DNA of 20,274 nucleotides from Mnemiopsis leidyi (lineage: Eukaryota; Ctenophora; Tentaculata; Lobata; Bolinopsidae), in the NCBI GenBank assembly GCA_000226015.1, contig JH152960.1:148564-168837 (forward strand). Direction: 5' to 3'. The position numbers and the translations under genes were made by a program. Each line of letters opens with the position of its first letter. The first letter of the stretch is position 1. Of the stretch, positions 1-11,700 are shown one piece after another. Under the pieces are notes generated by a model. That model had not been told where the DNA came from. It saw nothing but the letters and a program-made list of their open reading frames with translations, and searched no databases.

Positions 1-3000
1 AAGCGCCACGCGATCTCTTGATGAGGAATGTTTCAGGTGCGCGGCGCAACCCGCGCTAGCCAACCCCTTGCATAAGTATTCTGAATTGTTGAAATTTTCA
101 GTTTTTCTGCCAAAACATTGTATGAAAATATCTTAAAATGTTGTGTAACCTTTGAATGAGCAAAAAATCGGATAGTTTTTGACTTTGGAATATATTTTGA
201 TGAAACTAGTCAAAATCGCACTGCGCTGCGCGGTCATCTCAAATTACACGATCACGTGACACGAAGTGGGTTTAGTTACCTGCGTTGATTTGTGCCTTAA
301 CATTGATCAATTTTGAAAACTTTGGTATCACCGTGTAGGGAAAATTATTGGCTATAAGACCTATGGGGTACTTTGTTGATTTGGGCATCTGAAATGAAAG
401 GGCGACCTCTAATACACAATTAAACAATTTTATGATTGACACCATGAACCATCTGCTCCTACTGGTACCCATCCGGGCCCTACTGTCGCACTATCCGCTC
501 CCTACCAGCTTCCTACCCATCTCCTTCCGGCTCCCAACCGGCATCGGGCTTCGCTCCTTACCCTTTGCCACACATAAACTAATGATTTGTAGGAAACTTG
601 ATTATGGCCAAAGAGGGCCAATTTCTGAAACACTGTGACAATATAGCTTAAACATGGACATAGCACACTATTTTCGAAAAACTTATCATATGTTGTTTAA
701 ACTTTTTTGTTTTCTTTGAAAAATGGATGATCAACATCATAACATTTTTTTAACACTACTAATATTATACAAATTATTTGAGTATAATCATGACATTGAA
801 CATCAGAAATTGATTACAAATCAAAAACTTGTGTCCCTTGTTCGATGTAACTCAGAGGAAACAAGAAACTTTGAACAATCAGATTCTTCTATGAGACTCA
901 ATGATACTAAAAGACTACACCAGCTAATCAAATTAAGATAAAAAATATCTTTATATCTTTGTTTTCCATTTACTACGGCAATCCTGCCAAAAAGGTTGAA
1001 CACTGTGGCCCTCTCCTAGCTGATTGTTCCCAGTCACAAATCCCAAATAACCTCATTGAATTCTTTGTAATCTGTAGCAGTTAACTTTGTATCTAGTTGT
1101 TTTCGAAACTTACATGGCTGAGTTTTTGGCACTAATTTCAGAGGTCACAGGTTAGAATTTCTGTGCTGCCCAGCCAAGAGGTGAGAACTGGTGATTCCCT
1201 GCAAAGGACTCAGTTTGGTCTTTTCAGCCCCTAGCTTGTCTCAGCCCACTGAACGACATATATTCATTAGATGCTTTATAGGTAGCACAGCCCTGATCTC
1301 TCAGTGAAACAAATATATCAGTGAAACAAATATATCAATTTCTTGCCGATTGTCATATTACATGAAAAACGAAAAGTTAACATATGAATTATAATACTTG
1401 TGAATTTTCTGAATTGACTATCAGTGGAAATCGTGTCCGTTCAAATATCTGCTCCGTACACATCATGTAGCTTGGTTGATCCTTCGGCCCACCCACAACA
1501 TAACACACCCGTTAACAATCAGTGCACACCTCTGGGAGTCGAGCTTGCTCGAAATGAGGACCTGAAAAAGGCCCCCTCCCCACTTGAAACCACAATTATA
1601 ATACTTAATAGATTGATTGCATGGTCTTCACTCCTAGATTGTCATAGACATAGGTTGACGGGGCAAAGGAATGAGCTTGCTATTCGCTTTTGCTCACACC
1701 ACGTGTCAACCCAGTAAATCTTTCTAGACAACAGGCATGTATTATGGGACAATTAAGTTTTCATTGTACTGCGGGTGTGGAGATTGGAATATGAGAGGTA
1801 AATCTATAGAGTGAGGGCCTGCAAGAATTTTTAAAGCTTCTGAGGAAAAACTTAGGAAATTGGATGTGCTTTTTGAACATTTTTTGGGCATACATGACAG
1901 ATATGGACATACAAATTGATATTAAAATATATTACATGTTTAATGTTTAATCTATTCTATTGATGAAAATCACTTAATATTAAAACACTGGATTGGCCTT
2001 CTATAAAAATCTATAATTGAGAAATAAATAAATTACCCACTTCTATTTAATTACACACATAATTTTAAATACACACATAATTTTAATGATCATTTTAAAA
2101 ATCTATAAATCTCATCTGGAACACTATACATCTGCTTCAATAGTTGGCATTGCAGCAAAGGTTAGTATAGTTTGCCAGCTTCTTTAACCTGCCTCACAAA
2201 ATAAGTTCAAAACTCATGAGAAACTTATGAAGGGCTTGATAAAGCCTTTGATGTCCCTTCTTCATTACTACTTTTGAAGAGCTTCAATAAGAAGAGCCCT
2301 ATTATAGGAGTCCTTAACTAACAATCCTTATTCTCATGCAAACAGACCTGGCCCACATGAAAAAATCACCAGTCCAGGTAGAAATTCTGTGGCCATGGAA
2401 AGCAGAAAGACCAAATGTCTGCATAACACATTGTGCAGGACGATTATTTGCCTTGGTTACTTAGGTCAGAGTTAAACAACTTTTTTGAAGCAGTTTGCAC
2501 TCGTCTTGAAATTTTAGTATATTTGCATATTTGTAAAATTGAATCTTAGCAATTACAAATTTTTCCAAACTTTAAGAATGCATAAAAATGTTATAATCTT
2601 AACATAAAAATTCGTCCATTTTTTAATCAACTCCTACAGCAACATACAAATATTGGCCTGCAAATTCTAAATTCTTTAATATCTTTCAACGCGAACGATT
2701 TCAAATTTTATTACTAAATAATTAGTGGCCAAACCATTTTTCGTCAGGTATTGAGCAAATTTAACCAACTACATTCAACTCTTGAAACTCATTTCTTTAA
2801 CATGAACGTACTTCCTATGTTAATCGATAGAATCTTAAGCGGATTTAATTTTGTGGATAACAGATAATAAATGTCACCTGGTTGAGAAATGGAAATTTAT
2901 TTTATCATTTTTAAAAGATCGAATCTTCTCCAGCTCCAAATCCCGTTTAGGGACGTTGTAGCGTGACAAAATTATATCAATATATCTATCGTTCTTTATA

Positions 3001-3096
3001 GTTTTATGAAATTCTATCGTTTAGCTTTGAGCTGCGGGACACGGGTATCACCGCAACAATCTCAAATCTGTAGCTTGGTTTACTTTTAGTATCGCT
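1..3096. other. AT-rich intergenic region, no supported gene
   Basis: No open frame here looks like a conserved protein, and none has convincing flanking splice sites with a continuing frame. Short frames at 432-638, 723-941 and 1424-1717 have no recognisable domain. A C-rich patch lies at about 447-570. Two patches of more balanced composition, at about 1140-1250 and 2340-2420, could be decayed SINE bodies, but no tRNA head or tail is visible. A short direct duplication rich in ACACATAATTTTA lies at about 2050-2085. Confidence 0.5.
1304..1337. repeat. 17-bp tandem duplication
   Basis: Two exact adjacent copies of GTGAAACAAATATATCA. It lies in the AT-rich upstream region and has no apparent coding or regulatory role. 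Confidence 0.8.
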
Positions 3097-4290
3097 CTAA
3101 CCAGAGCCCATTCGCGCGCACCATCAGAGGTAACAGAAGCGCGCACAACGTGCGTAAACATTGCCAGACGTTGCCTCATGCCTGACTTGTCGCGGTGATA
3201 CCCGACTCACGTTCACGCAGCTAAAGTGTAAAGCTGAACGAGTTAGAACGGTAGACGGATATAATCTTGTCAAATGCCTGACCTGCAGCACTCGCGCGGG
3301 AAGATTGAAAATGGGCCGCCACGTAAGCACCTGTAACCTGATTAGGTGAACGAAATAAGGACGAACGTGGGACGCGCTTGTTAGACGTTTCCTGACCTGC
3401 TGTCGCCCCGTAAAATATTAAAAATGGGCTTGCTCTAGCCAGAGCCTTTTCTGCGCATCGCGCGTGCCACCGCAATGCAATGTGCAAGGCAAAGACGCGC
3501 GACGGAAAAAGCGCACACAGTCTTGTACAGCAGCGCGCACCCTCCCGTCATTTTATTCTCCGTCTCATTTTATTCTGATCCTCTATTCGCTTCGAATGAG
3601 GGTCGGACAAAGTCAGACAAACACAGTCACCCAATGCCTTGCTTGTAGTTGTAGATTGATAACATACTGTGGCGGTCATCACTTGTACGGCAGCGCGCAC
3701 CCTCCTGTCATTTTATTCCCATAGAGGGTCGGACGAAGTCAGACAAGTCATCACGCGCTCTCGTTGCTACACGTTGCATAGCCCTGCTGAAAAGGGTCAC
3801 AACGTGAGACAACGCTCTCGCGCATTTCTGGCCTGGCGACATTTCGAAGAAATTCTAGACGCGCATCGCCCGTTGAATCGCCCTTTGATGCTTTGCAACC
3901 TCCTGCACATTTTATACATGCGGAGTCGGACAAAGTCAGACAACTTTTATTAAAAACTCTTCTTTAGCTTTTTATTGTAAGTGGAAAGTTCATCTACAAT
4001 CTAACCATGTGCTTACGCATGCTACGCGCGCGCAAAAGGCTCTTGTTATAGCGAGTGGAAATAAATGCAGGCGTGCGCGTCGTCGACTAAAAACCACATA
4101 AATTCTGCACACAATGTTGATTTGAAAATCGAGCGTTATTTTAGACTTTATCTTTGTGCTAAGTGTCACAACGGTCTTTTCTACTTAATAGCGGGTAGAG
4201 ATGTATTTACGTGTCGCGTTTTTACCTGACTCTTGCAGCTCAAAGTTAGAATGGTAGACAGATATAATGTATAAGTTCGTCAATATTTAA
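3097..4290. mobile_element. CpG-rich modular repeat block, copy 1
   Basis: This block is much richer in CG and GCGC than its AT-rich flanks. It is made of reused modules. Module 1 runs from GCGCACCCTCC through TCATTTTATTC to GAGGGTCGGACAAAGTCAGA, with copies at about 3531-3620, 3691-3746 and a worn one at 3895-3943. Module 2 has a CCCGACTCACG part, a CAGCTAAA part and GTAGACGGATATAAT, at about 3196-3273 and, worn, 4228-4290. Module 3 is CTCTAACCAGAGCCC next to a GCGCGC run, at about 3097 and 3433, with an inverted relative near 4027. The same modules recur at 16551-17300. Several contain small palindromes, such as the ATTCGCTTCGAAT core. No transposase is encoded. I infer a non-autonomous DNA element or a nest of them. 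Outer limits are approximate. Confidence 0.6.
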
Positions 4291-4551
4291 CACTAAAACA
4301 GCTTTTTATGTTCAATCAGTTTGCCAAAATGCATCAAGGTGGAAAAGATATTTGTTTTAAGATAAACTGATTTACGTGGTATTTTCAGCTTACTCTAACC
4401 TTATCCAGTCTTGCCTCTGTTACACTTTCATGGGGTTATCGTTAAAAATTTCAGCATAATCATTAGTATCTTATTTTAATTGGTATGTGTGTTGGTTCAG
4501 TGATTCATGTCGTGTGGAATTTTGTGTTCTGTAAAACAGATCAGCTTCTAA
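4291..4551. other. AT-rich intergenic stretch
   Basis: Nothing recognisable was seen between the CpG-rich block and the GC-rich repeat end that follows: no conserved frame, tRNA-like box or tandem repeat. Confidence 0.4.
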
Positions 4552-4600
4552 CAGTGGCGTAACGCTGCCCCGGCTACCCCGGCTACGCCGGGGGGCGCAA
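4552..4600 (+). repeat. GC-rich repeat end, copy 1 (MITE-like)
   Basis: The segment starts CAGTGGCGTAAC and contains two CCCCGGCTAC-type units and a GGGGGGCGC end. A diverged copy lies in reverse orientation at 12685-12732, in IPO9 intron 15. The shared pattern GCGTAAC..TGCCCC.GC.ACCCCG over about 45 bp is well beyond chance in this AT-rich window. A CAGTGGCGTAAC-like start resembles ends of small DNA transposons, but no matching opposite end was found nearby, so the full element is undefined. Confidence 0.5.
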
Positions 4601-5118
4601 CCCCTAATTGTTTAATTGGTTGTTTCACTTTTTTGCGTCATGTTATAATGCGTTTGTTCGAATTCATTTGGCATCTAGGACCATCTTTTCCTCTTAGGAT
4701 TGTGATGTTCCTCTTTGTAAAGTTTTCAGCTTTAAACTTCGTGGGCTGAGTTGAGTTACACCTTATTCTTAACGAATAAAAATCGTCAATTCAATTCAAT
4801 TCATAAAATTTTGTAGTAAAATAATAAATGAAAATAATTTACTATAATATAGTAGTCCAATCCTTAGTGCAACCTTTACATTTATTTTATTTAAAAAAAA
4901 AAATTTAACTCGTACAACTTCCGAAATATTCCGTGTACGGACATCTTAAGGAGCTGGTGAGTACCAAGCAGAATTCATTATCACCTGATATGCAAGTTCA
5001 AACTCATTCTGAATGGAATAGACATTACACCGAAGTGGGATTCGCGTCACTGATATCCTCCGAGATTAAATTCCAGGATAAATCCTGTACCAATCACAGC
5101 TTGGTGGCCTGGACTGCC

Positions 5119-5191
5119 TGCCTCGGACGGGTTTCGAACACCCGGTCTTCGGCGTGGGAAGCGAGTGCTAGTACCACTACACCACCCGGCG
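5119..5191 (-). mobile_element. tRNA-Gly-like SINE head
   Basis: On the minus strand this reads as a tRNA-like unit with A box TGGTGTAGTGG and a perfect T-arm hairpin (CGGGT, loop GTTCGAA, ACCCG). The middle reads TCGCTTCCCACGC, like the anticodon arm of tRNA-Gly(CCC). The acceptor and anticodon stems are only partly paired, so it is unlikely to be a working tRNA. The sequence beyond the 3' side (plus-strand about 4930-5118) is probably the SINE body; no clear tail or target duplication was found. An open frame at 4933-5214 runs across it and is a by-product. Confidence 0.6.
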
Positions 5192-5681
5192 TTTTATTAA
5201 CAGAGTTTTATTGAATTTGCATGTATCGTACTGTTTCTTAAATGTTTTAAACGGCCCGCGGCCTTGTTTTATATAAATTATAAGCAGCCAGCAATAAAAT
5301 CAGATTGGTTAACTTAAATCAGCTAAACAGAGAACAATTCAACTAACTAATCGGAACTAACTGTTATTCATGCATGACCTCACTGAACTTTTTAAACCTT
5401 TATTGTATGCTTAGTTGTTCCATTTTGTGGGCAGTTAAATTTATGTGTTTTAACAGCCATATTAAACTTTTCATTAATTTAGCTCCATTTAAGCCCACAA
5501 AGAGGGGCATTGGTTGGGTTGATCGCTATTTTTACTCAATCATGATGTTAGATTTACTAATCATTAATTAAATAATTGCTTTACTTACTTTGTTGTCTGA
5601 TCTTGCTGCCCCTACTAATTAAATTTCTCGACCTTTCTCGAATTCATCATTTTGGAATGAATCTCTGTTAACTGAATTTAG
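5192..5681. other. Upstream region of IPO9
   Basis: AT-rich sequence with a GGCCCGCGGCC palindrome-like patch near 5252 and a TATATAAATTA stretch near 5270, about 510 bp before the IPO9 start codon. Either could be promoter sequence, but nothing confirms it. The 65-codon frame at 5374-5571 has no recognisable domain. Confidence 0.3.
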
Positions 5682-5786
5682 ATGCCAGGATCGTGATAGT
5701 AAGTTTTTAGGGCAATGACGAACTTATATTGATATCTATCAAGTCATGTACTGAAAATTTTAACCACAAATGGTTTCAGTAGCAGC
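5682..5786 (+). promoter_or_regulatory. Putative IPO9 5' UTR with short intron and uORF
   Basis: A strong donor GTAAGT lies at 5699-5704 and an acceptor TTTCAG ends at 5779, only 7 bases before the IPO9 start codon. This suggests an 81-bp intron in the 5' UTR. A tiny upstream open frame, ATG CCA GGA TCG TGA (5682-5696), ends just before that donor. An alternative reading is that the 5779 acceptor takes a trans-spliced leader, as in some animal groups. Both are inference from splice-site strings. Confidence 0.35.
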
Positions 5787-8700
5787 ATGTCTGTAGAGCA
5801 AATAGCTCCCCTGATTAGTCAGGCCCTCTCTGCCAACAAAGTTGAACAAGATTCTGCGCAGGAGCAACTGAAAGTTCTTGCACCCCAACCAGACTATGCC
5901 ACTAGCTTACTGTCTATTTTGCTAAGACAGGTAACAATCATACTTTCAAACTACATTAATCTAAATTTGACTGAAGAGAGCGGTGGCAGAGGTGGAAACC
6001 ACTGAAAACGACCATGGAACATGAATTTGGCTTATAGTCTTGGTAAAAACGAATCTTTTGCCCAAAAATGTTATCATTGTCTATGATTGCATTTGGGATT
6101 AATAGTTTATCATCATTGGAGTTTCTGCAGTGGTACTGCAGTCAAAATTGTGACCAGCTTTGGTATCGATCATCACTTTAACCGTCTTATTGTTGTAAAA
6201 CCATTAAAAGGTAATGGTCTAAAAGGCTTGTTCATCTAACCCCTCCTCCCTTATTGACATATTTTTAGGATGCCCCACTCAGTAAAAGAGAATTTCAGTA
6301 AAAAAGAATTTTATTTTACGTCTTCATATTACAAAAAAGAACCACAAAATACCGCCATAAAATTACTATCATGAGTTGCTTCAACCATAGCCCTTATGCG
6401 CGCGCCACCAAAAGGTGCAGCGCGGCGCAAGCACTCGGTCAGGTAAACTCATGGAAGTCATAAAAACCATATCTGTGCGTCAGATGGCTGGTGTGCTACT
6501 CACTTATTGACATACTTTTCAGGATGCCCCACTATCTGTGCGTCAGATGGCTGGTGTGCTACTCAAACAGTTTGCTGAAAACTCATGGCAAGAATGTCCT
6601 CACATAGCAGCCAAAGACGTCGTAAAAGCTAACATCCTCCCTGGTCTTGGTGATAGTCTCAGTAAAGTCAGGTTTAGTGATTAATTAGTGCTTTTGTTTA
6701 CTTAAAATTATGATAACTGACAAACCATTGTATTGTAGATTGTTTTAAATTAGTACAATATTTGTTTTCTACTCTTCTAATCTTCCTCTTTCCAATTTCA
6801 GGAGTTCTGTTGCAGCTATAGTATCAGAGATAGCTTGTGTTGATTTCCCTGATAACTGGACTGGTCTCTTTGACCAGTTGTTAAGTATGATGGGAACTGG
6901 AGAACCTAACCAAGTCCACGGTGTGATGAAGGTTCTAGCTGAACTGGCTGCTGATATTACTGACAGTCAGGTTTGTGTTGTGTGTTTGAGTTCGAGTAAG
7001 TTCTATGTTCATGTTTGCATGCAATAAATCTTGTTATACGCCGAGATATGGACAAAGGTCCATTTCTAAATTTAAATTTAGATTTAAGGATCTGACCTCT
7101 ATTCCCTCTCAGGTGTACACAGTAGCTCCTGTACTCTTCCCCCGTCTCATCCAACTTTTCCAAACCGAGACATTCGGACCTGGTACCCGAGCTCGCGTCC
7201 TCTCTATCTTCGCAACCTTCACCACTCTCATCAGTCACATGGACTCTGTCGACAACGCTGCTAATGAGAATCTTTTGTTCCCTGTACTGCCTGGCTTGGT
7301 GGATACTACTATTGTTCTTATCGGAACTCCTGCTTCTGACAAGATAGATTACAAACTGCAGACTGAGTGTGTCAACTTTCTTTCTAAACTAGTCCAGACA
7401 TTCCCTAAACAGATGGGAGACAAGGTCAGTTACTTACAGAAACCTGAAGTTGAAAACTTTATCATCTAGTCTAGTTACAATGTCAAATTGAATACTTGCT
7501 TGACAAAAACTTGGCAAGTTCTCCTCACAATGATATGAGTCAGAAATTTGATGTAGCCAGGAAACTGCAATAAATTTTATCCCAGGTTTCAAGTGCACTG
7601 CCAGTGTTGTGGCAACTCCTCACTAAGAACGCGGAGGATCACATCACCACGGTTGTCAACAATCCTGATCACGTCGAGGATGATGTGAGTAACTTGAAAG
7701 TTATGAACGTTATGTTCTACAATCTACATACATCTGCAATCTACATACATCTACAATCTGCAACCTACATACATCTACAATCTGCAGTCTACATACATCT
7801 ACAATCTGCAATCTAAATACATCTACAATCTGCAATCTACATACATCTACAATCTGCAATCTACATACATCTAAAATCTGCATGTCTACACTCTTTGGAT
7901 TCTTACTCACTGCTCCCAAAAATGTTTCCTTTTCAATGAGCTTCATAATCAGTTTCGACCCTCTTGATTTTCACAACGAAGAACATTACATTTTCCCTTG
8001 TAGGTCGACAGTGACGGCTCAGAGATCGGGTTCGGGCCCCTAGTACAAGCTATATTCGAGTTTATCCAAGCCCTGACAGAACGTAAGAAGTACAAGGCTA
8101 TGATAAGGAAGGTTCTACCTGATGTTTTGTTCTACCTCATCACTTACCTCTCAATCCCTGAATACCAGGTCTGTACTCTTCAACTTTGTAAAAATTGTTT
8201 CAATCGAGTAAACAAACCTTCCCTTTACAAATATCTGTGTTATACTGACAGTCATGAGACTTACATTAACGTTCCAGATGGAGCTGTGGAACGAAGACCC
8301 GGAGAAGTATGTGGAAGATGATGACGAGGACAGTATGAACTACACAGTTAGGACGGGAGCTATGGAGCTACTTATCGACCTGGCCACAGAGATGAAGGTA
8401 CCCTACGTGGAGGCGCTCATGAACGCGATCACCCGCCACATTTCCTCCTGCGGTAACATTGCTGAGGGGTACAACTGGAAGTTGTACGAAGCGTGCGCGA
8501 CCGCGATGAACATCAGCGGAGATGTCATTGAGGAGTGCTTGGAGGCGAAGAAAGTAGATTTCAACTTCGGAGCGTTTTACAGCACTGTAGTCCTGCCCGG
8601 ACTTAGTGTTGATAAACCCTTCCTGAGAGGCAGGCTGATCTGGATGACTGCTAGCTACATCAAGGTTAGTTAGTTTTGTTTATTAGACATGTGTTACTGT

Positions 8701-11700
8701 TGAGGTTTCCAATAAGGTGTGTGTTGTTGTACTCATTGATCTGCCATCGGTATAGTGCATTGCTATGTTGCTAGGTTACACCTCACACTACACCCCTCAG
8801 CGATTACCTAACGAAGATGCCCTAAACACCCTGCTTGAGTGCACGTGCGCTGCACTGAAACCTGGAACCCCTGCCCCAGTCATGATCGGAGCTATGAAGG
8901 GAGTCTACGCTATGTGCGCTGAACTCAGCGAGCCTGAAGAGAAACAGGTTACTTAAAGATTTAATGAAATTTAATAATGCCAATTTTATTAATTTCTCGA
9001 TACAAATAGAGAAATTTTTATTACTTTTAGATTTAATCAATTGTCAAGAAGTAAAGATATTGACATTACACGTGACATGACGTCACACAACAATAAAATG
9101 TTTCAGGTTCTACACAAGTCGATGGAGCTGATAATCCCGTCTCTATTTGACCTGGCTGGAAACATGGAGGGAGATCTACTGATGCTGTGTCTGGACTCTC
9201 TGAGAGTCAGTGTCGGCTTCAGACCTGACATTGTTGCTGTGGAGGCGGACAAAGTGAACAAGTTCCTTGTGGAACTGTTCGTTAAACACGCTAGTGACAC
9301 TTTCATTGTTACTCAGGTTTGTTGCTGTTGTGTACACGTTGTGTAAACAGTGAGATTCCTACTCTTGTTTGTTGTTACTAAGTAGGTATAGTTTCACACA
9401 GTTTCACACAGTTTCACACAGTTACACACTAACACACAACCCCAATCAGGTTAACGATGTCCTGATAACACTGGCAGACATTCCCGAATGTCGAGGTTCG
9501 ATCCAGAACAACGTAGTTCCAGTCCTACTCCAGATCCTGAGGTCTCCCACCCCCACATCTCCCAAGAAGCAGAGTGAGGAGGACGAAGAGGACATGAAGA
9601 CTGAAGTTATCGATCTTCTCACCACTTTCATCAGGAAGACTCCTGTACCTTTACCTGATGTTAGTATTGTACATTCTATTGGAATGTTTTTCTGAAGGAG
9701 TTGAAGTTTTAGACTAGTGATTACATCACTGCACTGAAGTATGTTAAGTATGTTACCCCCCATATCCATACATTCAAGCCCTTCCTTCTCCCAGGTTTAT
9801 ATAAAAGAAGTGTTCCCCGCTGTCATGTCTATGACGATAGGCTCCGTGAAAGACAGCTCCGCGATCCTACAGAGTGGTGGAGAGTGTGTGCGTGCCTGTC
9901 TCGCGCAAGGATTTCAGCAAGTCAGCACCCTTAACATCAACGGAGTGACCGGTATGGAGTACACGATGCAGCTGATAGCTAAGATGTTGGACCCTGACGT
10001 TAGCGAGTACGGCGCGCTCTACTCCGGCAGACTCGTGTCCAGTCTGATCAAACACGCGGGGACCGCGCTCAACATCAACGAGATCCTCCAGGCTGTCCTC
10101 AACAAACTGGCTAAGTGGTACGTGCGGCCGTGTTTCCTGTTGTGGGATTTAGACGTTGTGTGTGTACTGTGTGGTGTGATATTTATTTTGCTACGGTTGT
10201 GTTACATTATCTTTATCATTCGTGTGTGAGCCGCTATGACATCACAATGGGTAAGGTAATGCTCCTTTTAAACTTGTAACGGTGCTGAATTTCAGTGTAA
10301 TGTTATTAGGGATTGTGATAAGAGTTACGTAGAGTGTGTTCTCAACATGCGTTAAAAAAGCAGGGTTAACAAGTCTAAATCCTAAAATTAAACGAATTTT
10401 TTATCAGACAAAACCCGCAATCATTACTTAACATTTTAAACCTTATCACATCCCCAAATGTCTTATCTCCAATGACGTGTAATATTGCAGCGAGACTCCT
10501 ACAATCCAGCAAAGTCTACTGGTCGTGTTCATCAAACTGTTCAACCACGATCTAGAAGGTTCCATGTCCTTCCTCCAGTCTATCAACACTCCATCCGGGG
10601 AGAACGGTCTGGTCTTCGTGCTAAAATCATGGTTTGTTTTTATTCCTTCTATCTTCCTCGTACTTAAATCATAGTTTGTTCACATTTCTTCTATCTTCCT
10701 CATGTCAGGTGTACGTATCACAAGTTCAACATGCTGGCCTATTTTTGACCTGATACTATTGATTTTATAGAAAATGTATAAAAATTTCTGTATAAGTTGC
10801 AGATCGAGGATTGATTAACTTACTGAATAAAGTTTATCTAGTTGCTTATAACAGTATAAGTTTTCACAGTATCTCCACCCTTCGAGTACCCCCCCCCTTT
10901 AATCCCTACCTTGATCTCTACCTTGATCCCTACCTTGATCCCTACCTTGATCCCTACCCTGATCTACAGGTGTGAGATACAGGAGATCTTTACCGGGGAG
11001 TACGAGACTAAAGTAGCGGTTATCGCTCTAACCAAGTTCCTCCCCCACCTCCTCTCTTCCGACTCTCCCCTCTCCCAAATAATGGTGTCTGACGAGGAGA
11101 TGGCGCTGGAGGGCGGCAGGATAACCAGATCTAACAAGACTACTCAGGGTCCTGTCATGATTCCCATCACTGTCAAGATCTTCAAGATACTGGTCCAAGA
11201 GTTCGGTAAGTTGAAAAGTTTTAGCGATCTCTTATTGTTTGATAAACTGTGCAAATTATAATGTTTAGTTTTACGGTGAGCCAAGCAATCATGGTGATCG
11301 GTTTGTAAGCAGAACACATAATTTAAGCCACTTTTTCAATCGACACCTCCCACTTTAATCTTTGTGTGTTGTTTGTAATATTATGTTAATAACTTTAGCA
11401 TTTAACACGACGATTTGATACAGTTGAAGCTAGAAAAGTAGAAACGCGCTCTAAAAGTTCTAGTTTCCGTTTCCCGCTACTTTTATCGGGATAAAAGCGG
11501 GATAAAAGCGGGAGTTAGATGTGTGCAGTGTTGACAAGTAGAACTAATGGGTATAGTGACTCAATATGTCAGGTTAAGTTTAGTCACCTTAGTGTACATT
11601 TATACACACATACATTTGTACGTGTGTTTCTACACACGCCATACACCGGAACTGAGTACGAGATTGTACACTTGTCATGTTGTCAGTGTCATGAGCTAGG

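Noticed and set aside
3124-3953. Several open frames of 60-94 codons on both strands
   Set aside because: They arise from the CpG-rich module block, where stop codons are rare. They overlap one another and show no domain.
4933-5214. 93-codon plus-strand open frame
   Set aside because: It runs antisense through the tRNA-Gly-like SINE head and has no domain.
7710-7946. 78-codon minus-strand frame with LQIVDVCR-type repeats
   Set aside because: It is a by-product of the 24-bp intronic minisatellite, whose length is a multiple of three.
9078-9085. Perfect CRE palindrome TGACGTCA
   Set aside because: It lies inside IPO9 intron 8, and a single 8-bp match in 20 kb needs no explanation.
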